Source: CAUZIZ01 sp965222655
GTDB lineage: Bacteria > Acidobacteriota > UBA6911 > RPQK01 > JAJDTT01
Reading direction: 5' to 3'
Assembly (NCBI GenBank): GCA_965222655.1
Contig: CBDCUP010000022.1
Coordinates: 806,001-870,000 of the forward strand
DNA: 64,000 bases
In this document: positions 1-9,453 of the stretch, piece by piece
Position numbering within the stretch: position 1 is the stretch's first letter
How the letters are laid out: every line of letters begins with the position of its first letter
Notes under the pieces: generated by a model
What the model was told of the DNA's origin: nothing
The model's database searches: none
What the model saw: the letters and a program-made list of their open reading frames with translations, nothing else
Translations under genes and position numbers: made by a program

Positions 1-92
1 GGACCATACTTTGGGGCCGCTACTGTGTCGGTCCTACCCTGGAGTCCAGGTCGAGTCCAGCGGCGACCTGACTGAGAAGTGGGAGGCTTGAG

Positions 93-1439
93 ATGGCAGA
101 CGACCTCATTTTTCGACCACTGGAGTTTCGAAATCTCACCGTCAAGAATCGAGTCTTCCGTTCCAATCTTGCCGGCAGGTTCGGAAACTACAACGGTTCT
201 GGAGGACAGGCGCGGATCAATTGGGAAGCGAAGTTTGCCAGGGGGGGTGTGGGAGCCATCATCTCCTCCTATTCGCCGGTGACGACGAGGGGGCGTATCC
301 TTCCCAACTACGCCTGTATTGACAAGGATGGACGCATCGATTTCTGGCGGGCCGTCGCCGAAACGGTGCACCAATACGACTGCCGCTATATTCTTCAGCT
401 CAGTCATTCCGGCAGGCAGCAGGACATCGGTGGTGTCGAGAACCTGAATCGGCGGGTGCTGAGCTCGACCGACAGCACGGAGCCGTTCAACGGAATTCTC
501 TGTCAGGCAATGACGACCGATCAGATTCATGAAACGGTTCAACTCTTTGCGGATGCTGCCAGGAGGGCGAGAGAAGCGGGAATCGACGGCGTCGAACTTC
601 ACGGAGCAAATGGTTACCTGATCACCCAGTTTCTGAGCTCCGCCATAAACGATCGGGAAGACGAATACGGCGGCCCCCTGGAGAACCGGGCTCGTTTCGT
701 CCTTGATATCATCCGTGCAATCCGCAAGGAAGTAGGCGACGACTATCATTTCCAGGTGAAGATCAGCGCGGTTGATCACGATAACGTGATCAACCCGTTC
801 GCAAAGGCGGGGAACACACTGGAAGACTCGATTCAGGTCTGTAAGTGGATGGAGGCAGCCGGGATCGATGCCGTCCACGTATCCACCGGGAGCCTGTTCC
901 CCCATCCGCTCAATCCGATCGGCGGATTTCCCCTGGAACACGCAACCCGAGCCTATCCCGTATTCCTTCCCAGTGGAGTCGACACCCATCGCAACTACGC
1001 CTTCTTCCGGCGACGATGGCTGCGTCCTCTGTTCAAGCTGTTCTGGAACCGCCTCACCAGGAGGGTCGCGATCGAGGGGGTTAGCGTCGATGAGGCCAGA
1101 GCGATCAAGAAGGAGGTCACCATCCCGGTCATAGTGACAGGCGGATTTCAACGAGCTTCCTATGTCCGTCAGGTCCTCGAAAACGAAGACTGCGATGCCG
1201 TGTCGATCGGACGTGCCCTGATTGCCAATAACGATCTGGTGGAGCAATTCGCGGCTGGAAAAGAGGTCCCGGAGCGTCCCTGTACCCACTGCAACAAGTG
1301 CCTGGTCTACGCTCCGGTTCATCCGCTGGGGTGTTACGAAGAATCCCGTTTCAACAGCTACGACGAGATGATCGAAGAAGTGATGTCGGTCTACGATCCG
1401 CCGGGGAATTGGATGGTGCCGGCGGCACCGCACTCGTGA
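93..1439 (+). CDS. Old Yellow Enzyme family NADH:flavin oxidoreductase with Fe-S cysteines
   Basis: This 448-residue protein is a predicted cytoplasmic FMN-dependent ene-reductase or demethylase-type oxidoreductase. The TIM-barrel signature is clear: an N-terminal FRNLTVKNR stretch, the HGANGYL motif near residues 170-176, and a late phosphate-binding strand VTGGF near 349-352. A cysteine cluster, C397, C400, C403 and C414, matches the [4Fe-4S] site of the 2,4-dienoyl-CoA reductase/trimethylamine dehydrogenase branch. The C-terminal FAD/NADH-binding half of those large enzymes is absent, so electrons must come from a partner or directly from NAD(P)H. A GGGAGG ribosome site lies about 8 bases before the ATG. 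The family call is firm; the substrate is unknown. Confidence 0.9.
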   Translation: MADDLIFRPLEFRNLTVKNRVFRSNLAGRFGNYNGSGGQARINWEAKFARGGVGAIISSYSPVTTRGRILPNYACIDKDGRIDFWRAVAETVHQYDCRYILQLSHSGRQQDIGGVENLNRRVLSSTDSTEPFNGILCQAMTTDQIHETVQLFADAARRAREAGIDGVELHGANGYLITQFLSSAINDREDEYGGPLENRARFVLDIIRAIRKEVGDDYHFQVKISAVDHDNVINPFAKAGNTLEDSIQVCKWMEAAGIDAVHVSTGSLFPHPLNPIGGFPLEHATRAYPVFLPSGVDTHRNYAFFRRRWLRPLFKLFWNRLTRRVAIEGVSVDEARAIKKEVTIPVIVTGGFQRASYVRQVLENEDCDAVSIGRALIANNDLVEQFAAGKEVPERPCTHCNKCLVYAPVHPLGCYEESRFNSYDEMIEEVMSVYDPPGNWMVPAAPHS

Positions 1440-1489
1440 AAAGGCAGCGAGTGGCTGGGGAACGGAATAACAGGGGAAGTCCCTGCTCA

Positions 1490-1664
1490 CCCGCATTTCT
1501 CACACCCAGTCTGCTGCGAGGCCGCAATCATCCGCCCTGACTGCGTTATGCTCCGTCGGCCTCCTCGACGTACTGTCAAGATACGACTGCGGGGGCCTCG
1601 GTCGCAAGCCTTGTCAGGACGGCGCTTTCGGCCTCTCGCGACGACCGGGTATGAGAAATGCGGG
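1490..1664. repeat. MITE-like element, family A, copy 1
   Basis: The 175-bp element is bounded by a perfect 13-bp inverted repeat, CCCGCATTTCTCA at 1490-1502 and its complement at 1652-1664. Internal sequence, including TCGGCCTCCTCGACGTACTG and a GACTGCGGGGGC stretch, is shared with the copy at 26614-26812. There is no coding capacity. It fills the gap between the OYE gene and the diheme cytochrome genes. Confidence 0.8.
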
Positions 1665-1699
1665 CTAATCGCGTAGTAATCTCCTGGAGGTGATGATTC

Positions 1700-3183
1700 A
1701 TGTCGGACAGCACCGGCTTGACGCCGATTGAGATCGCCATACGTAGACGAGGCCGAAGACGCCTCCTGGTGGTCTTGCTCCTTGTCGTCTCCCTGTTGGT
1801 CTACTTCTACTGGCTCTTCCACCCCGACCGTCCCGTCGACTACAGCGATATTCAGGAGCACTTCAAGTATGGGTCTATCGGGAGTGAGCCCGCCAATGGG
1901 ATCCCTTATTGGATTCTCAAGGTCTTGCCCAGGCTGTTTCCTGACAAGCTGCCGGGCAAGGGTTACGCTTCACTGGGCTTTGTCGAAGAAGAAGGCCAAG
2001 ATCTGCCAATTGGATTCTCCAGGCGGCGAGTCACAATCGATCGCGCCTGGCTGAACTGTAGCGTCTGTCACACCGGCACGGTTCGGGACACACCTGGGAG
2101 CAAACCGAAGATCTACCTGGGCATGCCTGCCAACACGATGAATCTCCAGGCCCTGGTGCGATTCCTGACCGCCTGTGCCAAGGACGAGCGGTTCACGGCT
2201 GAACGGATGATGCCCGAGATTCAGCGGATCGGCGATTTGAACTTCTTGGAAGCGTGGTTCTACCGCAACATCGTGATCCGACGCACTCGGGATGGCCTTC
2301 TCTCGCTGGACCGCGTCGTGAGCTTCTTCGATCAGCAGCCGGGCGATTGGGGACCGGGAAGGGTCGATACCTTCAACCCTTATAAGCTGGTGCAGTTCAA
2401 CTTTCCCGTGCAGAAGCTCCCCCAGGACGAGATTGTAGGTGTCTCCGATCTGCCATCAATCTGGCTCCAGCGGAAACGGGTCGGGATGGAGCTTCATTGG
2501 GACGGCAACAACGATTCCGTCGAGGAGCGCAACAAGAGCGCTGCACTGGGGCAGGTGTAACACCCACCACCATCGATATCCCCCGAATCGAGCGAATCGA
2601 GGACTGGCTGTGGGAGTTGGCGCCTCCAGGGTATCCCTACGAAATCGACACGCAACTTGCCGCTCGAGGAAAGCCGCTTTATGAAAGGTACTGCGCCAGC
2701 TGCCACGGCCAGGATGGCAGGGACTTCAGCGGCGAATCCGTGGGGAAAGTGGTGCCCATCGATGAGATCGGGACGGATCGCCATCGCCTGGATTCATACA
2801 CGCTTGTTTTGGCAGCCAATCAGAACACCCTCTATGCCGGCTACCCTTGGCGATTCAGCCGCTTCAAGAAAACCAACGGTTACGCCAACCTCCCGCTGGA
2901 TGGCATCTGGCTCCGGGGACCCTACCTGCACAATGGTTCGGTTCCCACGTTACGGGACCTGTTGGAAGCCCCCGGTCATCGTCCAGAAGTCTTCTTCCGA
3001 GGCTACGACGTAATCGACCGCAGGAAAGTCGGCTTCATCTCGGACATTGCGGAAGAAGGAGACCGACACTACTTCGAATACGATACGCGGCTGCCCGGAA
3101 ACGGGAACCAGGGACACCTTTACGGTGTGCAGCTCCCCTCTGCCGAGAAGGAAGCGCTGGTTGAGTACATGAAGCAGTTTTGA
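1700..3183 (+). pseudogene. RoxA-like diheme c-type cytochrome, frameshifted
   Basis: The two halves of one gene lie in different frames. The 5' half (1700-2560) encodes an N-terminal membrane anchor (about residues 21-40) and a CSVCH heme site at 120-124. The 3' half, open from about 2497, carries the second heme site CASCH and the GPYLHNGSVPTLRDLL block typical of the rubber-oxygenase/diheme peroxidase-like family. Alignment with the intact neighbour at 3208-5031 places the break in the GGGG run at 2548-2551: one extra G would join the halves into about 494 residues without loss. It is either a real frameshift mutation or a homopolymer sequencing error. An SD sequence GGAGG sits 9 bases before the ATG. 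The protein would be periplasm-facing and membrane-anchored; its substrate is unknown. Confidence 0.8.
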
Positions 3184-3207
3184 TAGGGCCAAGCGAGGAA
3201 GAAGGAC

Positions 3208-5031
3208 ATGAATAAGTACAAGAGATGGTTCACTCGCTTCGTCTGGCTCGGCATCGCACTCAATACCTATTTCTCGCTACTCACTATCCTGATCCCCAGT
3301 CAGCTTCTCTCGTTTCTGAGATTGCCGCCAGCCGAGCCCACCGTTTGGTTCAGCTTTTCTGGAAACCTACTCATCCTGTTGAGCCTCTTTTACATCCTGG
3401 CGGCCCTGGATCCCGACCGCTATCGCGCCGCCGCCTGGTTGGCGATTTTCTCCCGTTTTGCCGGCGCCCTGTTTTTCTCCGTGATGATTCTACTGGGCGA
3501 GCAGAGCGAATTGCTCCCGCTCGCACTGAGCGACCTGTTCTTCGGCCTCGTGCAGTTGATTCTCCTACGTCTGGGAACACGAGATGAAAGGCGCCCTGTC
3601 ACAGTAACTCCTGGGAAGAGATTGAAGCGGAAGCTGGCAGTCTCCGCCGCAGTGCTCCTGGTTCTCGTGTTTGGCACGACCGGCTGGTTTTATCTCTTTC
3701 GAGAGATTCCTCAGTCGTTCACTTCGATCGAGGACCGCTTCAAGTACGGCTCAATTGGTGCCGAACAGACGGACGGTATTCCCTACTGGATGTGGCTGGT
3801 TTTGCCACGGATGTTTCCGGAAAAGCTGCCTGGTCCGGGCGGATACATGTCTCTGGGACTTCCTTGGGAGGAAGGTCAGGAAATGCCGATCGGGCTGTCC
3901 AAGAAAACCATCGGTTTTCCGAGGGTCGCCGTCAACTGCGCCTTTTGCCACACCGCGACCGTGCGAACAGCACCCGAGGAGAAACCGGCAATCCATCTTG
4001 GAGGTCCTAGTCACCAGTTTGACTCTCAAGCTTACCAGCGTTTTTTGTTCGACTGTGCTAGTGATCCCCGGTTTACTCCCGACGGCATCATGGAGGCATT
4101 GGAGTACGTCTATGAGTTTTCCTGGATCGAGTCGGCTCTCTATCGCTACCTCATCATTCCCCAGGTGAAGCGAGGTGTGTTGGAGCGCAAAGAGGCCTTC
4201 GACTGGACCTACAACGTCACCGACTGGGGACACGGCCGGATCGACCCCTTCAATCCGGTGAAATATGGGGTTCTGGAGCAACCCTTCGATGGAACGATCG
4301 GCAACTCTGACAAGGTGCCAATTTGGAATCTCCGAGCGCGTGAAGGCATGTCGCTTCACTGGGACGGTTTGAATACAGTTCTTTTAGAGGTGACCCGGAG
4401 CTCGGCAATTGGTGACGGTGCTACGCACGACTCTATCCCGCTCGATGACCTCGATGCGATGGAAGCTTGGCTCAAGGACAAACAGCCTCCAAAGTTCCCG
4501 TTTCCGGTCGATGAGGATCTCGCATCGCAGGGACAGTCAGTCGACGCCGACCATTGCGCCTCCTGCCATGAGTTTGAAAAGGCAAGAGTGGGCACCGTGA
4601 TTCCGCAACCGGAGGTCGGAACGGACCGACACCGACTGGAGATGTGGACGGCTGGCTCGGCCAAGGCCTACAACGAGTATGCGGACGACTATGACTGGGA
4701 CTTTGAGAACTTCGTCAAAACCAACGGCTACGTCGCAGTTCCGCTGGATGCTGTTTGGATTCGGGCACCCTTTCTCCACAACGGCTCCGTTCCTTCGCTG
4801 CGCGATCTTCTCGAGCTGCCAGAGGAGCGTCCGAAGGTGTTCTATCGCGGATACGACGTTTACGACCCCGAGGCCGTCGGTTTCATCTCGGATAGGGAGC
4901 AGGAGGGGGGGCGGCCCTTCACCAGATTCGACACGGCGGAAGCGGGTAATGGCAACGAAGGGCACCTCTATGGGACCGACTTGGGAGAGGGCGACAAAGA
5001 AGCGCTATTGGAGTATCTCAAGACCTTGTGA
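3208..5031 (+). CDS. RoxA-like diheme cytochrome with N-terminal membrane domain
   Basis: A 607-residue paralogue of the preceding gene, separated by 24 bp and probably co-transcribed. Residues 1-125 form about four hydrophobic segments, an added membrane domain missing from the first copy. A further transmembrane anchor lies at about 143-163, followed by the periplasmic diheme region. Heme-binding motifs are CAFCH (244-248) and CASCH (450-454), and the APFLHNGSVPSLRDLL block precedes the C-terminus. Proteins of this fold include rubber oxygenases RoxA/RoxB and diheme peroxidase-like enzymes. Catalysis on a polyisoprenoid is only a family-based possibility, and an electron-transfer role is equally open. 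Confidence 0.85.
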   Translation: MNKYKRWFTRFVWLGIALNTYFSLLTILIPSQLLSFLRLPPAEPTVWFSFSGNLLILLSLFYILAALDPDRYRAAAWLAIFSRFAGALFFSVMILLGEQSELLPLALSDLFFGLVQLILLRLGTRDERRPVTVTPGKRLKRKLAVSAAVLLVLVFGTTGWFYLFREIPQSFTSIEDRFKYGSIGAEQTDGIPYWMWLVLPRMFPEKLPGPGGYMSLGLPWEEGQEMPIGLSKKTIGFPRVAVNCAFCHTATVRTAPEEKPAIHLGGPSHQFDSQAYQRFLFDCASDPRFTPDGIMEALEYVYEFSWIESALYRYLIIPQVKRGVLERKEAFDWTYNVTDWGHGRIDPFNPVKYGVLEQPFDGTIGNSDKVPIWNLRAREGMSLHWDGLNTVLLEVTRSSAIGDGATHDSIPLDDLDAMEAWLKDKQPPKFPFPVDEDLASQGQSVDADHCASCHEFEKARVGTVIPQPEVGTDRHRLEMWTAGSAKAYNEYADDYDWDFENFVKTNGYVAVPLDAVWIRAPFLHNGSVPSLRDLLELPEERPKVFYRGYDVYDPEAVGFISDREQEGGRPFTRFDTAEAGNGNEGHLYGTDLGEGDKEALLEYLKTL

Positions 5032-5179
5032 CAACCCTGACTATGTGAGAACCGAGAGGTCAGCGACTTTCAGACCATCTTTCAATACAGTTCCACCATC
5101 AGGGGAGTACCCCCTGGGTAATGGTGTTCAGCCGGCTCAAAGCCTTACAATACAGATCCCCGAACGTCGGGCTCGGTGG

Positions 5180-6550
5180 CTACCACAGATCGAAACCGTA
5201 GAGTTCCGCCTCCCGCAGAGCGAACTCCAGACGGATTGGTCGTCTCCGCAGAGAGGCCAGCGATCCGCTGCAACGGACCGGGTGCGCCAGCGAGTTTCCC
5301 TGGATCACTCGGCAGTCGCTCCAGTCGAAGCCTGAAACCGCCTCACCGCGAGGGTTGAGCAGGCGGACTTTCAGTTCTCCCAGGACCTTGGCATTCAAGG
5401 TCATTCTCTCAGCATCCAACGTCAACAGCCGGGTCTGGATCGCCGCCTCCACCGAGCCTGCATCGCGTGAGACGTAGCGGTCGCGTTCTATTCGTGCCAG
5501 ACCTATCTGGCGCTCCTGGTAGCGGTTCACCTTGTGGCCCTGGGCGTAGCCGCCGTAGTAGAGGTAGATCTCATCTCCCACGATCAGTTGGGAATCCACC
5601 CAACTCATGGCACGGTCCCAGCTGCCGGATTCAGAACTGCGGTCTAGAAACGGCAGGCGATCGCGCTCCCAATGCTCGCCGTCCCAGGTCCAGGTCAGAG
5701 CAGTGTAACCGATGCCTCGAATCTCGCCTTCGGGTTCGTGGGGCAGGTCGTCTCGCAAAACCTTCAGCATACCCAGTAAAAGTGGACCCCGAGCCAGCAC
5801 CCCGCCTATCCCGTAGAATTCGGTTATGCCCTCGTCCTTGCTGTCGGCGACCACGGTGCGCTGGAGTGCTTCCCAATGGACCAGATCAGGGCTGGTGGTC
5901 TGGCCCACCAGGCGCCGGTAGCCTTCGGGAGCGTGCGCTGTCTTGCCGGTGTAGCCGTCCTCCGGCGTGGAGTGGGCGCCCAGGATGGCCAGGTATCGCT
6001 TTCGGATCGGATCCCGGATGAAATGATTGTGGTCGGCGCTCTTGGTAATATCGACCTGGGCCAGCCGCTCCCATTGAATTCCATCCGGTGATGTAAGTAG
6101 CCACTGTGTGTCAGCCCACCAACCTCCCTTGAATCGTTTGGACGGGTAGGCATGACCAGCACCTTCATCGAAGACGCTGGCTCCGTACTTGATGGGGGTG
6201 GGAAGGTCGAGGAAACGGTGGGGACGCTCCCAGTGGATGCCGTCCTCGGATTCCAGGTAGCCGAGTCTTGTCTTCTCCCCGTCCCAGGCGTTGTACCAGA
6301 TACGGAAGCGGCCGCTGGCAGGGTCACGCAAGACCGAAAACCAGGGCTGCCAGTTGCCGTCCTCGACCGCGGTCACGACCGGCGCCGGCAATCGTACTGG
6401 AGGATGGATGGTGCGCCGCAGGTGCCGATGTTTTTGGATGAGGTAGTCATCTACAAATAGATGTGGACCCCCGCTCAGCACAATGGAATCAGCCCCCTGG
6501 ACAAGATGTCCACAGAAGATCGGCAGGAGCAACAATAGCTTACGATCCAT
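5180..6550 (-). CDS. Secreted five-bladed beta-propeller protein, glycosidase-like
   Basis: A 456-residue protein with a Sec signal peptide (cleavage near residue 19, after VQG). The mature part starts with a LFVDDYLIQ block and contains repeated propeller-type segments such as RIWYNAW, GLARIERDRYVS and ESEDGIHWERP, which resemble GH43/GH32-superfamily propellers. It ends with a beta-sandwich-like tail containing SGFDWSDCRVIQGNSL and a closing LYGFDLW. Two more proteins in the window (34717-36447 and 36669-38231) share this architecture and the same kind of tail. Polysaccharide hydrolysis or binding is inferred from fold only, and no catalytic residue assignment is claimed. It lies 93 bp downstream of a TauD-type gene on the same strand. 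Confidence 0.75.
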   Translation of the reverse strand: MDRKLLLLLPIFCGHLVQGADSIVLSGGPHLFVDDYLIQKHRHLRRTIHPPVRLPAPVVTAVEDGNWQPWFSVLRDPASGRFRIWYNAWDGEKTRLGYLESEDGIHWERPHRFLDLPTPIKYGASVFDEGAGHAYPSKRFKGGWWADTQWLLTSPDGIQWERLAQVDITKSADHNHFIRDPIRKRYLAILGAHSTPEDGYTGKTAHAPEGYRRLVGQTTSPDLVHWEALQRTVVADSKDEGITEFYGIGGVLARGPLLLGMLKVLRDDLPHEPEGEIRGIGYTALTWTWDGEHWERDRLPFLDRSSESGSWDRAMSWVDSQLIVGDEIYLYYGGYAQGHKVNRYQERQIGLARIERDRYVSRDAGSVEAAIQTRLLTLDAERMTLNAKVLGELKVRLLNPRGEAVSGFDWSDCRVIQGNSLAHPVRCSGSLASLRRRPIRLEFALREAELYGFDLW

Positions 6551-6643
6551 TGAGTTTCTGCCTATCCGGGAATCGAACTCGGAGTGCTGTTGTCGTCAAA
6601 CCTCGGTACTGTCGCCCAGTAGATGACTCCAACAGTACTGGAA

Positions 6644-7468
6644 CTACACTGGCCGATCGCCCTTGATGGTCACGCGTAGGCCGCGTCGGCTGTGGGGGTA
6701 GTAGTCCCAGATGGCGTGATGTTGAGCGCACCGGTTGTCCCAGAAGGCAACCGAACCTGGCTGCCACCGGAAACGGCATTGGAACTCGGGTCTCTCAAGG
6801 TGTTCGAGTACCGCTGCGAGCAGGGCCTGGCTTTCATGCGTCGTGAGTTCGACAATGCGAGAGGTGAAAATACGGTTCACGAAAAGTGCCTTGCGACCAC
6901 TCACCGGGTGGGTGCGCACCACCGGATGTTCGGCTCGCGGGTAGGTCTTTCCTTCTTCGTCGGCGCCTTGATACCGACCCCGGTAGACGTACTCCCCGTC
7001 GTGCAACGCTGTCAAGCCCTCGAGGAAGCGTTGCATCGGGGGCGAGAGCGCTTCAAAGGCCGCACACATATTGGCGAAGAGGGTGTCGCCTCCCACCGGC
7101 GGCACCTCGAGCATCTGCAGGATCGTCCCTAGCGGGGGTTCGGGGTCGCAGGAAACATCCGAGTGCCACTGCTCTCCGGCGATGCGCTGGGTGTTCTCGT
7201 CGCTGTAGATCTCCATGATCTCCGGATGGCCTTCGAGGATCCTTGGCCAGGCCGGATGCACGTGTAGCTCACCGAAATAGCGGCCTAGCGTTTTCTGTTG
7301 TTCGGGTGTCATTGTCTGGTCTCGGAAGAACAACACGGAGTACTCAGCGAGCCCGGTCTTGAGCGCATCCACCGCCGCCTCTTCGACTGGCTGCGACAGG
7401 TCGAGTCCGCGCACCTCGGCGCCACAACACGCAGTCACTGGATTGAATTCGAGTGCCTGGGCTGCCAT
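6644..7468 (-). CDS. TauD/TfdA family Fe(II)/2-oxoglutarate dioxygenase
   Basis: A 274-residue cytoplasmic enzyme expected to couple 2-oxoglutarate decarboxylation to substrate hydroxylation. The N-terminal GAEVRGLDLSQPV block is typical of the family. The facial triad is visible as HSD within EQWHSDVSCD and a distal His in AQHHAIWDY. The 2-oxoglutarate-binding arginine is in the RRGLRVTIKG tail. Length and motif order match TauD/TfdA. The ribosome site GGGGAGG is unusually close to the ATG (about 2 bases). It is followed by the secreted propeller gene, and a similar pairing recurs at 36669-39247. The substrate cannot be named; taurine is not implied. Confidence 0.88.
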   Translation of the reverse strand: MAAQALEFNPVTACCGAEVRGLDLSQPVEEAAVDALKTGLAEYSVLFFRDQTMTPEQQKTLGRYFGELHVHPAWPRILEGHPEIMEIYSDENTQRIAGEQWHSDVSCDPEPPLGTILQMLEVPPVGGDTLFANMCAAFEALSPPMQRFLEGLTALHDGEYVYRGRYQGADEEGKTYPRAEHPVVRTHPVSGRKALFVNRIFTSRIVELTTHESQALLAAVLEHLERPEFQCRFRWQPGSVAFWDNRCAQHHAIWDYYPHSRRGLRVTIKGDRPV

Positions 7469-7592
7469 CTCCTCCCCGTTCGTGTAATGGGACGTGTCGA
7501 TCTCGCTGTCATTCCTCGGCTACCATGGCAAAGGAATGGCGTTCGTCGGCGCTTCGCGAACTCGACTCGTCGCGCTGCCCACAAACGTTAGC

Positions 7593-7784
7593 TCACTCCA
7601 CCGAGAAACGGAGCAGTTCCACTGGGACCGGACCGGCAAAGCGCTGCCCCTGGACGCTCCGCCAGGACGAATCCGAGGCGGCCGAGCCGTCGCTGTGCCA
7701 GAAAACGACGAAGCTGCTGCCCGTCGCCACTGCGGGTGAGCGCTGGGTGCTGTAGGAGTTGACCTGAAACTCGTATTTCTTCAT
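7593..7784 (-). pseudogene. C-terminal fragment of a repeat-type secreted protein
   Basis: The 63-residue reading frame begins MKKYEFQVNSYSTQRSPAVA and contains FVVFWHSDGS and SSWRSVQGQRF. These match one blade of the EFQVNTYT...SPAVAADADGDFVVVWQS...VQGQRF repeat seen in large surface beta-propeller proteins. A closing PVELLRFSVE resembles the C-termini of such proteins. Only one repeat remains and there is no signal peptide, so this is most likely a decayed 3' end. An in-frame extension to 7976 exists but shows no recognisable domain. Confidence 0.5.
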
Positions 7785-7942
7785 TTGGGAAAATTCGCTG
7801 CTCCTGAGTATAGGAGCCGTCGATTCTATAGGAATCGAGGCCAGAAACGAAAGCAGAAAAGTGGCCAAAACACCGCCCAAGGGACGGAAGCCATCAGTTG
7901 CGCCCAGGAACGCCAAAGTATCGTCGCCGACCGTAGCCGAAT

Positions 7943-8002
7943 GAAGTTTCAGGCCAGTCCCGCCCCCAGGAAGCACTGGCCCTATTCGAAAACGAAACTT
8001 CC
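7943..8002. repeat. Hairpin repeat with GAAGTTTC/GAAACTTC ends, copy 1
   Basis: This 60-bp unit is bounded by GAAGTTTC (7943-7950) and its complement GAAACTTC (7995-8002). The interior includes CTATTCGAAAACGAAACTT, a diverged version of the CATTCGAGAAAGAAACTT end found at 8190, 22162 and 23492. It is non-coding. Confidence 0.6.
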
Positions 8003-8041
8003 GTCAGTTCTAGCTACGAACATCGAGAGCTGAGTGACGCT

Positions 8042-8100
8042 TGTAGCACGGGCACTCCTGCCCGTTGGTGTCCTCCACGGGCAAGAGTGCCCGTGCTACA
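8042..8100. repeat. Long hairpin (24-bp arms)
   Basis: A near-perfect inverted repeat: TGTAGCACGGGCACTC at 8042-8057 pairs exactly with 8085-8100. After one mismatch, TGCCCGT pairs with ACGGGCA, and an 11-nt loop remains. It has the look of a dispersed intergenic palindrome rather than a terminator, since no T-run follows and it is embedded in an array of other repeats. Confidence 0.75.
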
Positions 8101-8149
8101 GGTCACTGCTCTGTCAGATGCTGTCTCCTACACCTTCCCTCTGCCAAAT

Positions 8150-8208
8150 GAAGTTTCAGCTTAGTGGGGCCGCTGGCTGCGAGCCGGATCATTCGAGAAA
8201 GAAACTTC
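8150..8208. repeat. Hairpin repeat with GAAGTTTC/GAAACTTC ends, copy 2
   Basis: A 59-bp unit with perfect GAAGTTTC (8150-8157) and GAAACTTC (8201-8208) ends. Its right 25 bp (8183-8207, starting GCCGGATCATTCGAG) are identical to 22155-22179 and match 23485-23509 at 23 of 25 positions. A worn third copy lies at about 8430-8497. It is non-coding. Confidence 0.7.
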
Positions 8209-8228
8209 TTCCCTCTTCAGAACATCAG

Positions 8229-8367
8229 CTACGCCGACGGGGTTATTGCCGACCGAAAACCAATTTGCAACAACGCTTTCAGCGTAGAAAGTCGGCGCGA
8301 ATTAAACCCAGGGTAGCTCGCTTCGCATTGCAACTCTGGGCTACGCGCAATAACGCCTTCGGCGTAG
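8229..8367. repeat. MITE-like element with 21-bp inverted ends
   Basis: The ends CTACGCCGACGGGGTTATTG (from 8229) and the complementary segment ending at 8367 (GCAATAACGCCTTCGGCGTAG region) pair over 21 bp with two mismatches. Inside are nested short inverted repeats (CCCAGGGTAGC... and ...CTCTGGGCTACG). The open frame across it is repeat sequence, not a gene. Confidence 0.6.
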
Positions 8368-8615
8368 GAACGTGAGTCAAACACGCCCAATCCATCACAA
8401 CCGCAATGAGTTACGTCCCTTCCTCCTCGAAACCTGAAAAGCAGGTTTCACCCTAGTGAGGCCAGCAGCTGGCTCTGGCTCATTCGGGGAGGAACTTATC
8501 CATCGCGTAGATTCTCCAATCGCAAACAGATTACTGTGGTCCTCGTGGTTACCAGCCGGTCCCCTGGAACTCAATCCAAAAGGAAAGTCCTATTAGTTTT
8601 TCGAACAGGAGGTGG

Positions 8616-9167
8616 ATGGTGCGGATAGAGGTCGACCCGGAGAGGGTCAAGCGGGTTTTCTCACGGTTCAGCGAGTCGCCGGCCTTCGCGGAGAGCCGGG
8701 CCCTGCTGGCCCAAGGCGAGATGCCGGTCGAGATGCTGCAAGCTCTTGCGCTTCGCCCGGAAATACTGCAGGTCCTGGGACAGATGGGAGAGGGTGTCTA
8801 CCCGGGTGGGATTCTGGAGCGTCCGCTCAAGGAAAAGGTGATTCTCAAGGCATCGATCTTGAACGGCTGTCAGTTCTGCGCGGACTCCCACCGGGCCGTC
8901 ATGCGAATGATCGGGATCCCCGAAGCCCAGGTCGAAGAGTTGGAAGCACCCGGCCATCTCACCCAACGGGAGCAGCTGGCACTTCGATACTCCCAGGAGA
9001 TGATGCAGGATTCCAATCGGATCGATGACGCCTTCTTCGCCCGGCTCAAGGAAGTGTTTTCGGACCAGGAGATCGTGGAGCTGACCTTTCTGATCGGCTA
9101 CATCAATCTCCTGAACCTCTTCAATAACGCCCTCCAGGTCTCCTATAAGGGCGAATACGGGACTTGA
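8616..9167 (+). CDS. Carboxymuconolactone decarboxylase/AhpD-family protein
   Basis: A 183-residue all-helical cytoplasmic protein. The redox motif ILNGCQFCADSHRAVM holds the CxxC pair and the following Ser-His relay typical of AhpD-like peroxidase-related proteins. The length and the closing NLFNNALQVSY segment also fit. AhpD reduces the peroxiredoxin AhpC through a lipoyl adaptor; here no AhpC is nearby, so the partner is unknown. The start is supported by an AGGAGGTGG ribosome site just ahead of the ATG. It stands alone after the repeat array. Confidence 0.85.
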   Translation: MVRIEVDPERVKRVFSRFSESPAFAESRALLAQGEMPVEMLQALALRPEILQVLGQMGEGVYPGGILERPLKEKVILKASILNGCQFCADSHRAVMRMIGIPEAQVEELEAPGHLTQREQLALRYSQEMMQDSNRIDDAFFARLKEVFSDQEIVELTFLIGYINLLNLFNNALQVSYKGEYGT

Positions 9168-9453
9168 GGAGCGGCCCCTGAGTTGGGCATTGAGGGGTTC
9201 GTCGCCTGTGACCAGAAACGGCGGCGGGTCAGCAGCGCTCCTTCTAGTTGGGGCGGCAGTATACTTGACAAACCTGACCCCAGGCGAGATCCTGAGGCGC
9301 AATTGCGTCCGGCTTTCCAGACCCTCATTTGGCGGCTCCAAGTCATTTTCCGCGAAGCTCTGAGAGCCTGAATCGCGGATGAACAGGACCGCTGCAGCAG
9401 ACGGGATCCAAGGCGGCCGGGTCGGACGAGTGCATTACATCGAGGAATAGGCA

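Noticed and set aside
3671..4359. Long ORFs on both strands within the diheme cytochrome genes
   Set aside because: They are shadows of well-supported cytochrome frames and carry no motifs.
8034..8375. Plus-strand ORF of 113 codons
   Set aside because: It runs across three separate inverted repeats and shows no domain, so it is repeat-derived.
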